DNA of 64,000 bases from Sphingobium sufflavum (lineage in GTDB: Bacteria; Pseudomonadota; Alphaproteobacteria; Sphingomonadales; Sphingomonadaceae), in contig NZ_JAJSSH010000011.1 of NCBI RefSeq assembly GCF_021403115.1, positions 1 to 64,000 of the forward strand, read 5' to 3'. Positions within the stretch are counted from its first letter, which is position 1. Every line of letters begins with the position of its first letter. A program made the translations under genes and the position numbers. Below, in pieces: positions 26,256 through 35,300 of the stretch. A model generated the notes under the pieces. It made no database searches. It saw nothing but the letters and a program-made list of their open reading frames with translations, and was not told where the DNA came from.

Positions 26256-27824
26256 ATGACCTTCCCCCTCAACCGTCGCCAATGGCTTGCCGGCGCGGGC
26301 GTTTCCGCCGCCATCCTGAGCATGGGCGCACGGGCGGCGGGGCTGGGGCCGGACCGGCTGTTCACGTTGGGCGTCGCGTCAGGGGAGCCTCTTCCCGATG
26401 GCGTGCTGCTGTGGACCCGCCTCGCGCCCGCGCCGTTGCAGGGCGATGGCGGCATGCCGTCCCGGTCGGTGCCGGTCCGATGGCAGGTGGCGGCGGACGA
26501 GGGCTTTGCCCGGATCGTCGCATCCGGCACGGCCCGCGCTCGCCCGGAATGGGGCCACAGCGTCCATGTCGCCGTGTCGGGCCTCCAGCCCGGTCGCCCC
26601 TATTGGTATCGCTTCATCGCCAATGGCGAGGAAAGCCCCATCGGTCGCACGCGCACCGCCCCCGCACGCGGCGCGGCGGTGGAGCGGCTCCGCGTCTGCT
26701 TCGCCTCCTGCCAGAAATATGAGGCGGGCCATTATGCGGCGTGGCGGCATATGGTGGCGGAGGAGCCGGATCTGATCCTGTTCCTGGGCGATTATATCTA
26801 TGAAGGCGCGCCCAATCCGAAAAATGCGGTGCGGCTGCACCAGAACCCCGAACCTGTGGACCTTGCGGGCTATCGGGTGCGCTATGCCACCTACAAGCTC
26901 GACCCGCTTTTGCAGGGCGCGCACCATGCCGCGCCATGGGCGGTGACATGGGACGATCATGAGGTCGCCAATGATTATGGCAGCGCGCTGGACGAGAATA
27001 ACAGCGATCCGGCCCGTTTCCTGCGCCGCCGCGCCGCCGCCTATCAGGCCTATTATGAGCATCTGCCGTTGCGCCCCGCCCAGCGTCCGCATGGGCCGGA
27101 CATGCAGCTTTATCGCACCCTCGACTGGGGACGGCTGGCGCAGTTCCAGATCGTCGACGACCGCCAGTATCGCGGCGCGCGCGCCTGCCAGCCGCCGGAG
27201 CTGGTGGCGGCGCACCGGCCCAACCACAGTCTGGTCGCCCCTTGCGCCGACCTGACCGACCCGGCCCGCTCCATGCTGGGCGAGCGGCAGGAACGGTGGC
27301 TGCTGGACCGGATCGGCAACAGCGGGGCGCAGTGGAACCTGCTTGCCCAGCAGACGCAGATGCACCCGCAACTGCGCACCGATCCGGCGGCGCCCGGCGG
27401 CCCGCTGAAGGTGCCGGTGGACAATTGGGTCGGCTATCCCGTCTCGCGCGATCGCATCCTGCGCCGCTGGGCAGAGGCGGGGACCAGCAACCCCGTCGCG
27501 CTGGGCGGGGACATCCACGCCTTTGCCGCCGCCGACCTGCGCCATCCCGACCGGCCCGACGGCGCGCCGGTGGCATCCGAATTTGTCGGCGGCTCCATCT
27601 CCTCCCTCAACCTGGACAAGAGTTTCAAGCCCATTGCGAAAGCCGGCGGCGTCGCCTTTGCGGAGAATGAAGTGCGCGGCTATGGCCGCCTCGACATCCG
27701 GCCGCAGGGCGCGACCATCCTGTTCCGGGGACTGGCCGATGCGCTGCGGGAGGATTCCGCGATCCGCGACCTCGCCGGTTTCGCGCTGGAGGCGGGACGG
27801 CCCGGCCTGCATGTCGAAGGATAA
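26256..27824 (+). CDS. phoD: PhoD-type alkaline phosphatase
   Basis: The 522-residue protein is a calcium/iron-dependent phosphodi- or monoesterase exported by the Tat system. The N-terminus carries a twin-arginine signal (NRRQWLAGAG, Arg7-Arg8, then a hydrophobic stretch to about 28). A PhoD N-terminal domain follows (FTLGVASGEPLPDGVLLWTR), then the metallophosphoesterase core with FASCQKYE, LFLGDYIYEG, WDDHEVANDY, QFQIVDDRQYR and ALGGDIHAF. The length fits the family. The upstream 240-base gap shows no phosphate box that I could identify. Confidence 0.9.
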   Translation: MTFPLNRRQWLAGAGVSAAILSMGARAAGLGPDRLFTLGVASGEPLPDGVLLWTRLAPAPLQGDGGMPSRSVPVRWQVAADEGFARIVASGTARARPEWGHSVHVAVSGLQPGRPYWYRFIANGEESPIGRTRTAPARGAAVERLRVCFASCQKYEAGHYAAWRHMVAEEPDLILFLGDYIYEGAPNPKNAVRLHQNPEPVDLAGYRVRYATYKLDPLLQGAHHAAPWAVTWDDHEVANDYGSALDENNSDPARFLRRRAAAYQAYYEHLPLRPAQRPHGPDMQLYRTLDWGRLAQFQIVDDRQYRGARACQPPELVAAHRPNHSLVAPCADLTDPARSMLGERQERWLLDRIGNSGAQWNLLAQQTQMHPQLRTDPAAPGGPLKVPVDNWVGYPVSRDRILRRWAEAGTSNPVALGGDIHAFAAADLRHPDRPDGAPVASEFVGGSISSLNLDKSFKPIAKAGGVAFAENEVRGYGRLDIRPQGATILFRGLADALREDSAIRDLAGFALEAGRPGLHVEG

Positions 27825-27992
27825 TTGCATCCTGCAACGCAATGTCACAATAGATACATAAATCACCCCTAGCGGCGCATCATCGCAAACGCGGTCTGGA
27901 TAGCCATAACAATGGACCCCGAAAGTCATCATGCCCTGATTTCAGGGCGATGACGCCGTGCGTGCGGCCTATGTTTATCTGGGGATTTCTCG

Positions 27993-30443
27993 ATGCCGTC
28001 ATTGTTCAGCCGGCCGTTCATCAGGAACGGCGGATACTTCCTGCTGTCTGCTAGTCTTCTTTCCATGACCACCGTTTCCCATGCGGAGATCGCCGCTGCC
28101 GCCGACGACGCCGCATCGGATGCGGGCGCATCCGCCGCGGAGTCCGAGTCCGGCACTGAAATCATGGTGCTGGCGCGCAAGCAGTCGGAGAATATCCAGC
28201 AGGTTCCGATCCCCATCACCGTCATCACGGCGGGCGAACTGACGCGGCAGAACCTGACCAACTTCACCAACTTCCAGACGAAGTTCCCGGCCTTCTCCGT
28301 CTATCTGACCAACCCGAAGCAGCTCAACCTGGGCATCCGCGGCATCGGCAACAATGGTTTCAACACGGACGGCATCGACGGGTCCGTCGGCGTGTTCGTG
28401 GACGGCGTCTACACCGGGCGTCAGGGCATGGTGTCGAGTGATTTCAACGACATCGCGGACGTGGAGCTGCTGCGCGGTCCGCAGGGCACGCTGTTCGGCA
28501 AGAACACCACGGCGGGCGCGGTCATCATCAACACGCTGCGGCCCGGCAATGATTGGGGCTTTTCGGGCGAGGCCAGCGTCGGCAACTTCCACTTCCGCGA
28601 AGTGAAGGGCAGCATCACCGGCCCGCTCATCAAGGACAAGCTGGCCTTCCGACTCTCCGGCTTCTATTCCGACCGCGACGGCACCTACACCAACCTGTTC
28701 AACGGCAGCCGCCAGAACGCGCGGCAGGGTTCGGGTATCCGCGCGCAGTTGCTGGCGACGCCGACCGACACTCTCTCCATCCGCCTGATCGGCACGCATG
28801 GTCGGCAGGAGTTCAACACCATGTCGCCGGTTGCGCCGTCGGTGTACAACAGCGCGGCGCTTCAGGCGCGCATGGCGGCGGCTGGCTATACGCTCAACGT
28901 CTCCAACGCGAAGGACCGGCTGCTCAATATCGACAGCCCGCTCAACGCGCAGACGGAACTGGACGCGGGCAGCGGCGAGATCAATCTGGACCTCGGCTCG
29001 GCGGGCACGCTGACCTCGCTGACGGCCTATCAATATTGGTCCTGCTTCACCAACAACGACAATGACTATACGCAGCTGGACGCGATCCGCGACTATGGCT
29101 CATGCAACCGCGAGGACCAGTTCAGCCAGGAACTGCGCTGGTCGTCGAAGCGGGGCGAGATGATCGAGGCGACCTTCGGTGGCTTCCTGAGCCGCCAGCG
29201 GCTGAAGGTGGACTCCCGTATCCAGTTCGGCGCGCAATATCATATCTTCGCCGCCAACCCCAGCGCGACCGTCTTCACCAACGGCACCGGGGCCAACGCG
29301 GGCCGGACATGGGCCAATGGCCTCTACGCCAGCCAGCTGACCGGCGCGGGCTTCCGCAGCTACGCCATGTTCCGCACCAACACGGATGCGGTCTTCGGCA
29401 ATGTCAGCATCCGCCCGGACAGCGAACGCCGCCTGTCGATCGACCTCGGCCTGCGCTACACTTGGGAGCGCCGCTCGCAGACCTATGACGGCTGGGTGGA
29501 GTCCAATCCCGGTGGCCTGTCGCTGGCGCAACTGCGCGCCCTGTCGCCCAGCGGCGCGAACGCCCAGCTCGGATCGGTCGATACCCGCCTCAGCGACAAG
29601 GCGCTCTCGGGCGAGGCAGGCGTGAACTATAAGGTCACGCCGGACCTGTTCCTCTATGCGAAATATGCGCGCGGCAACAAGTCCGCGGGCTTCAACCTGC
29701 TGCCCTACAACGCCTCCAACCCGGATACGGGCGTGGCCTCGGCCATCGCGCTGGGCGCGAAGCAGACCGTCGCGGGCGAGAAGGCGGACAGCTTCGAGGT
29801 CGGCTTCAAGTCCAGCTTCCTCGATCGCAAGGTGCAGTTCAACCTGACCGCCTTCCACACCGTCGTCCGCAACTATCAGGCCAATCAGGCGCAGGGCGCT
29901 TCGGCCACCCGCTTCCTCGCCAATGTCGGTTCGCTGACGTCGGACGGCGTGGAGGCGGAACTGGAGACATGGCTGGCCAAGGGCCTGCATACCAAGGGCT
30001 TCCTGGGCTATAACCATGCCTTCTACTCGTCCTTCACCAATTCGGTCTGCCCGGCGCAGCTGGCCGCGGCGACGATCTGTGACCTCACCGGCCGTCAGGT
30101 CGCATGGGCGCCCAAATGGACGGCCAGCGCGACCGTCGACTATACCCATCCGATCGACGAGAAGACGGAGCTTTACGGTCTGGTCGACGTCAATTGGCGG
30201 TCGAAGCAGAACACCACCATCACGCTGGACCCGGCGGCGGAGATCAAGGGGTATGCGCTGGCCAGCGTCCGGGCGGGCGTGCTGGTCGACGATGGCAAAT
30301 ATGACATCCAGCTGTGGGTCGAGAATCTCTTCGACAAGGCCTATTACAACAATCTGCTCGGCCTGACGCGCGGCACCGGCGTGGTGCAGGGCTATCCCGG
30401 CAATCCGCGCACCTGGGGCGTGACCACCCGCGTCAAGATCTGA
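27993..30443 (+). CDS. TonB-dependent outer-membrane receptor
   Basis: This 816-residue receptor imports a substrate across the outer membrane using TonB energy. It has a signal peptide (cleavage near VSHA, about 31), an Ala/Asp-rich linker, a plug domain with NLGIRGIGNNGF, VELLRGPQGTLFGKNTTAGAV, and a 22-strand barrel ending with the aromatic-poor VTTRVKI. No carbohydrate- or iron-specific motif is evident. It lies between phoD and a MAPEG gene, separated from both by gaps of more than 150 bases, and is followed by a strong terminator, so it is probably monocistronic. Xylo-oligosaccharide uptake is possible but only suggested by neighbourhood. Confidence 0.9.
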   Translation: MPSLFSRPFIRNGGYFLLSASLLSMTTVSHAEIAAAADDAASDAGASAAESESGTEIMVLARKQSENIQQVPIPITVITAGELTRQNLTNFTNFQTKFPAFSVYLTNPKQLNLGIRGIGNNGFNTDGIDGSVGVFVDGVYTGRQGMVSSDFNDIADVELLRGPQGTLFGKNTTAGAVIINTLRPGNDWGFSGEASVGNFHFREVKGSITGPLIKDKLAFRLSGFYSDRDGTYTNLFNGSRQNARQGSGIRAQLLATPTDTLSIRLIGTHGRQEFNTMSPVAPSVYNSAALQARMAAAGYTLNVSNAKDRLLNIDSPLNAQTELDAGSGEINLDLGSAGTLTSLTAYQYWSCFTNNDNDYTQLDAIRDYGSCNREDQFSQELRWSSKRGEMIEATFGGFLSRQRLKVDSRIQFGAQYHIFAANPSATVFTNGTGANAGRTWANGLYASQLTGAGFRSYAMFRTNTDAVFGNVSIRPDSERRLSIDLGLRYTWERRSQTYDGWVESNPGGLSLAQLRALSPSGANAQLGSVDTRLSDKALSGEAGVNYKVTPDLFLYAKYARGNKSAGFNLLPYNASNPDTGVASAIALGAKQTVAGEKADSFEVGFKSSFLDRKVQFNLTAFHTVVRNYQANQAQGASATRFLANVGSLTSDGVEAELETWLAKGLHTKGFLGYNHAFYSSFTNSVCPAQLAAATICDLTGRQVAWAPKWTASATVDYTHPIDEKTELYGLVDVNWRSKQNTTITLDPAAEIKGYALASVRAGVLVDDGKYDIQLWVENLFDKAYYNNLLGLTRGTGVVQGYPGNPRTWGVTTRVKI

Positions 30444-30452
30444 CCGGCCCGG

Positions 30453-30473
30453 TTTATCCGCCTGGCGGATAAA
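30453..30473 (+). terminator. Hairpin without T-tract after the TonB receptor gene
   Basis: tttatccgc (30453-30461) and gcggataaa (30465-30473) form a perfect 9-bp stem ten bases after the receptor stop. It lacks a U-run, so it may slow or protect the transcript end rather than terminate; the canonical terminator is at 30554. Confidence 0.5.
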
Positions 30474-30553
30474 GGGCAGGGCGGACTGGCCATCGGCCAT
30501 GATGCAGTGCACAACGACCTTGCCTTTCAGGCATCCTCTCCTAAAAACTCGCA

Positions 30554-30584
30554 AGGGTCGCCCATCACGGGCGGCCCTTTTTTT
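30554..30584 (+). terminator. Rho-independent terminator
   Basis: gggtcgccc and gggcggccc form a 9-bp GC-rich stem with a short atcac loop, followed by seven T residues. It lies about 110 bases past the TonB receptor stop. The rest of 30444-30733 shows no gene. Confidence 0.9.
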
Positions 30585-30733
30585 GTGCGCGTGACCCAAT
30601 GGCGGCAGGGGCAATAGGCCGATACCGCCTTTTGTATGCGTAATAAGGCTTGCACCCCGACGCCGGGCGGGCAATCTCTCCGCCATGGAATCCGGCGGGC
30701 CGGGATCGCGCCGCAGAAGAAGGGGAGAGGGAC

Positions 30734-31168
30734 ATGAGCGAGGCCATCAATCCGGTGGGCATCTTCGTGCCGGTGCTGGTCATCGTCGCGCTGACCTTTG
30801 TTGCCTTCGTGCGGATGGCGGCGGCGCGGGCGGCGGCGGTCAGGGCCGGGCAGGATCCCGCCTATTACCGCGCGCATCTCGGCACCCCGGAACCGGAAGC
30901 GACCGTCGCGGCGGTGCGCCATTATGGCAATTTGTTCGAACTGCCCGTGCTCTTCTACACCGGCTGCCTGACGGCCTTCGTGCTGGGCGCAGTGAGCGGA
31001 TGGACGCTGCTTTTCGCATGGGGCTATGTCGCGGGGCGGGTGGTGCAGAGCCTCGTCCACCTGACCGCCAACAATCCCGCCCATCGCGGGCTGGGCTTCG
31101 TGGTCGGCATGTTCTTCATCATCGCGCTCTGGGTCAATCTGGCGCTGGCCATCTTCGCCCGGCTCTGA
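30734..31168 (+). CDS. MAPEG-family membrane protein
   Basis: The 144-residue protein has four membrane helices in the MAPEG pattern (about 8-27, 65-85, 88-108 and 122-142) and the family segment AAVRHYGNLFELPVLFY. Eukaryotic MAPEG proteins are glutathione-dependent enzymes of lipid metabolism; bacterial ones are poorly characterised. The start at 30734 has GGGGAGAGGG just upstream. It is 49 bases upstream of the TIM-barrel gene and may be co-transcribed with it. Confidence 0.85.
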   Translation: MSEAINPVGIFVPVLVIVALTFVAFVRMAAARAAAVRAGQDPAYYRAHLGTPEPEATVAAVRHYGNLFELPVLFYTGCLTAFVLGAVSGWTLLFAWGYVAGRVVQSLVHLTANNPAHRGLGFVVGMFFIIALWVNLALAIFARL

Positions 31169-31217
31169 TGCCGGTTCCTTCTTTCACCATCACCCGCACT
31201 TTCTGGGGACATGACCG

Positions 31218-32186
31218 ATGACGATACACCTCGACCGCCGCGCCCTTCTGGCCTCCCTTGCGACGGGGGGCGCGATGGCCGCGCTGGGCGGCCATGCCAT
31301 TGCCGCGTCCCGCAAGCCCTTCTTCGCGCGTGTCGGCCTGCCCATCGGCCTGCAACTCTACACGCTGGGGGACGAGCCGAAGAAGGATCTCGACGGCACG
31401 CTGACCCGGATCGCCGCGATCGGCTATCGCGAGATCGAACTGCCCGAACTTTATGGCAAGACCCCGGCGCAGTTTCGCGCGGCGGCGGACAAGGCGGGCG
31501 TGAAGCCCAGTTGCATGCATCTGGCGGTCGGCGGCATGGCGACGGGAGCGGCCCTGTCGCTGAACAGCGCGCCGCAGCGCATTGCGGACGATCTGGGTAC
31601 GCTGGGTATCCGCCAGGCCGTGCTGCCCATCGTCCCCTTCCCGGAGGGCATGAAGCCGCGCCCCGGCGAGAATTTCTTCGCGACGATCAGCCGCTCGCTG
31701 GCGGAGGGCGGGGCGGATTACTGGAAACGCACCGCCGCGCAGTTGAACGAGAAGGCGGCGGCGCTGAAACCACATGGCATCTCGCTCGGCTACCACAATC
31801 ATAATGTCGAGTTCATGAAGGTGGGAGAGGGCACGGCGTGGGATATATTGGTTCGCGAGACCGATCCGGCGCTGGTGTCCTTCGAGGTGGACATAGGCTG
31901 GATCGCCGCCGCCGGGCTGGACCCCGTGGCCTTCCTGCGCCGGCACAAGGGGCGGGTGCGGCAATTGCATGTCAAGGATCTGAAGGCCTCGACCAAGGTG
32001 AACACCGTCCTGTCCATGGACCCGGCGGAAGTGGGATCGGGCAAGCAGGACTGGGCGCGCATCCTGCCCGCCGCCTATGACGCCGGGGTCAGGAATTTCT
32101 ATGTGGAGCAGGAACCGCCCTTCGTCATCCCGCGCATGGACGCGGTGGAGAAATCCTTCGCCTATCTGTCGAAGCTCGTTGCCTAG
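31218..32186 (+). CDS. Exported sugar phosphate isomerase/epimerase-like TIM-barrel protein
   Basis: The 322-residue protein belongs to the AP-endonuclease-2/xylose-isomerase-like TIM-barrel family. Metal-site segments are seen: YREIELPELY, ISLGYHNHNVEF with paired His residues, FEVDIGW, QLHVKD and VEQEPPF. A Tat-like signal (DRRALLASLATGG, Arg8-Arg9) marks it as periplasmic, as in related sphingomonad and Bacteroidetes enzymes acting on modified sugars or ketosugars. Substrate is unknown. Its TAG stop is part of the palindromic repeat that follows. Confidence 0.83.
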   Translation: MTIHLDRRALLASLATGGAMAALGGHAIAASRKPFFARVGLPIGLQLYTLGDEPKKDLDGTLTRIAAIGYREIELPELYGKTPAQFRAAADKAGVKPSCMHLAVGGMATGAALSLNSAPQRIADDLGTLGIRQAVLPIVPFPEGMKPRPGENFFATISRSLAEGGADYWKRTAAQLNEKAAALKPHGISLGYHNHNVEFMKVGEGTAWDILVRETDPALVSFEVDIGWIAAAGLDPVAFLRRHKGRVRQLHVKDLKASTKVNTVLSMDPAEVGSGKQDWARILPAAYDAGVRNFYVEQEPPFVIPRMDAVEKSFAYLSKLVA

Positions 32187-32288
32187 AGCGTTTTCCAGGC
32201 AGGTGGAATCACCGGCTGACTCGGGAAACGCGCCAAACCAAAAACTGAGAGCAGCCGGTCCGATGCAATCGGATCGGAAACGGCTCTA
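32184..32288. repeat. Palindromic intergenic repeat unit of about 105 bases
   Basis: The unit opens with tagagc and closes with gctcta (32283-32288), an outer inverted repeat. Inside lie ttttccaggcaggtggaatcacc, cgggaaacgcgcc and the stem gtccgat-gca-atcggatc. This layout (agagcg..., gggaaacgc, ggaaacggctct) is that of a dispersed repeat seen in alphaproteobacterial genomes, from memory. It separates the converging TIM-barrel and nitrate reductase genes and may act as a terminator for both. Confidence 0.55.
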
Positions 32289-32351
32289 AAGGACGGTCGC
32301 GTCAGGCCCGGCCAGTCACGAGGTCGGCCGGGCACAAACCCTCGCACCCCC

Positions 32352-35300
32352 TCAATAGACGTCGCGGACATAGCGCCGTTCCTGCGCCATCTGGGCGACA
32401 TAGTCGTCCGCCTGGTCCGCCTTCATGCCGCCATGCCGGGCGACGATCTGTTTCAGCGCGCCGTCCACGTCCTTCGCCATGCGGCTGGCGTCGCCGCAGA
32501 CATAGAAATGCGCGCCCGCCTCCAGCCAGCGCCACAGGTCGGCCCCTTCCTCGATCATGCGGTTCTGGACATAGATTTTCTCCGCCTGATCGCGGGAGAA
32601 GGCGGTGTCGAGGCGGTTGAGATGGCCGCTGTGCCGCCAGGCCTCAATCTCGTCCCGATAATAATAGTCGGTGCCCGCATGTTGTTCGCCAAAGAACAGC
32701 CAGTTGGCCCCCGTCGCCCCTGTCGCCTGCCGCTCGTACAGGAAGCCGCGGAACGGCGCGATGCCGGTGCCGGGGCCGACCATGATGATCGGGCGCGACA
32801 GGTCGGCGGGCGGGTGGAAATGGGCGGACGGTTGCAGGAACAGTCCCACCCGCTCCCCCTCCGCCCGGTCGGCGAGGAAGGTGGAGCACACGCCCTTGCG
32901 CCGCTGTCCCCGGCAATCATAGCGGATGGTGGAAACGGTCAGTTGCACCTCGCCCGCCTGCGCCTTGGGACTGGAGGCGATGGAGTAGAAGCGCGGCTGG
33001 AGCGGGCGCAGGATGGCGGACAGGTCGGCGATGTCCATTGCCACACCCGTCTCGCGCAGCACGTCCGCGATCTGGCGGCCCCACAACCACTGGTCGAACT
33101 CCCCCTTGCGCGCGGGGTCGAGCAGGGGCGCGAAACCGGCCGACGGCGCGCGCTCCGCCACCAGTTCCAGGAAGTTGCGGGTGAGCTTCGCAATGTCCCA
33201 ATGGTCGGTCATCGCGGCGGACAGCGCCATGTCGCCGCGATCCTTGATCGTGACCATGGCGTCGCCGCGCAGGTCCAGCAGCGTGAGAATTTCCTCGACC
33301 AGCGCGGGGCAGTTGACCGGCCAGACGCCCAGCGCATCGCCCGCCGCATAGTCGAAACCCGTGTCGGCGATCGCAAAGCCGAATTGCCGCACTTCCTTCT
33401 GCGCGCCCGCCCCGCTGAGCAGGTTGTTCCGAACGAAGGGGGCGAGCAGGGGCGTCTTGCGCGTGAATCCGGGCACAGCGGCGACAAGCGGGGTGTCGCT
33501 ACCCGCAGGCGATGCCGGGAGGGCCATGTCGCCGCCCTTGTCCCCATCTTTGTCACTATCCCCGCCGCCACCCGGCGCCGGCCCTTCCTCGGCCAGCCGG
33601 GCGATGATGCCGTCCAGCCACGCCTTGCCGCTTTCCTCGAAATCCGGTTCGCAATCGACCCGTTCCATGGTCCTGACGCCGCCCAGAGCCGCCAGCCGCG
33701 CGTCCAGCTTGCGCCCGAAACCGCAGAACTGCCCATAGCTGGAGTCGCCCAGCGCCAGTACGGCGAACGGCAGGCTGTCGAGGCTGGGCGCGCCATCCCG
33801 GTTGAGCAGCGACCAGAAACCCTCGCCATTGTCCGGCGCGTCGCCATCGCCGAATGTGCTGGTGATGAGCAGGGTCAGCCGCGCCTTGCGCAGATCGTCC
33901 GGCTTTACCTCGTCCATCGGCAGCAGGCGGACGTTGTGCGCCTCCGCGACGAGCCGGTCGCGGCAGCTTTGGGCGAAACTTTCCGCATTGCCGGTCTGGG
34001 ACGCCCACAGGATGATGATCTCCCGCGCGTCCGCCCTCTCGCTGGCGGCGGGCATTTCGACGCCAGCCGGCGATCGCGCGAACAGGCCCGCGAGCAGGCC
34101 GTTCACATAATGGCGGCGCGTCGGGTCGAAGGGGGCGCTGTCCGGCAGGAAGGGCACGCCGCCCACCGCCCGTCCATCGGGTGAGCGCAGCGCGGTGGAG
34201 AAGCCGGAGAGATAGCTGGTCTCCGCGCCATTCCAGTGCGGCACCGCTCCCTCGGCCAGCCCCATCACCCGCATGAAGGCATCGACGGCGGCCTGCTGGT
34301 GGACGGCGATAGGTGCGGGGTCGGTGCCGGCGGGCAGGGGCGCTGTCTCCTGTTGGGTGGGGGCGGGCAGGGGCGCAGCCTCCTCGACCGGGCCTGACAC
34401 CCGGCTGAGCGCCACCGCGCTGAACTTGAATTCGGGCTGGAGGGAGATCGGATCGACCGCGTCGCTCGTCACCGCATTGATCGCCAGATGATCGCCGAAC
34501 ACGTCGTTCCAGTGAAAGGGCGCGAAGCAATTGCCCGGCCGCACCCGGTCGGTGACGGTGGCGGGCAGGACGGCATTGCCCCGACGGGATCGGACCTCCA
34601 CCCGGTCCCGGTCCGCGATGCCCAGCGCCAGCGCATCCTCCGGGTGGATTTCCACGAAGGGGCCGGGGTTGAGCTTGTTGAGCGTGGGCACCTTCCCCGT
34701 CTTGGTCAGCGTGTGCCATTGGTGCTGGAGGCGACCGGTGTTGAGCACCATGGGAAACGTCCCGTCCGGCATCTCCGCCGGGTCCATGTGCGGGCGCGGC
34801 AGGAAGAAGGCCCGGCCCCGCTCCGTGGGAAAGGCGATCGCGGGCCGCGCTCCATCGTCGTCGACTCGCACCGTCTGGCTGACGCCATCGTTGCGATAGC
34901 GGATGGGGTTGCGATCCCCCGCGCCTTCGGGCGGGCAGGGCCATTGCAGCGGCGTGTCGCGCAGCCGCTCATGGCTGGCCCCGCGGAGGTCATATCCAGT
35001 ACGCGGGTTCCAGAAACCGGCGATCTCCGCGAACACCTCCGCCGCGGAGGCATAGGAGAAGGCATCGGCATAGCCCATCTCGCAGGCGACGCGGGCGATG
35101 ATCTGCCAGTCGGGCATCGCCTCGCCGGGGGGCGCCACGGCCTGTTGCATCAGGGTCAGGTTGCGTTCGGAGTTGATCATCACCCCCTCCGCCTCCGCCC
35201 ACAGCGCACCGGGCAGGATGATGTCCGCGTAACGGTTCGTCTCGGTGTCGAGGAAGGCGTCCTGCGCGATGACCAGTTCCGCCGCTTCCAGCCCGGCGAT

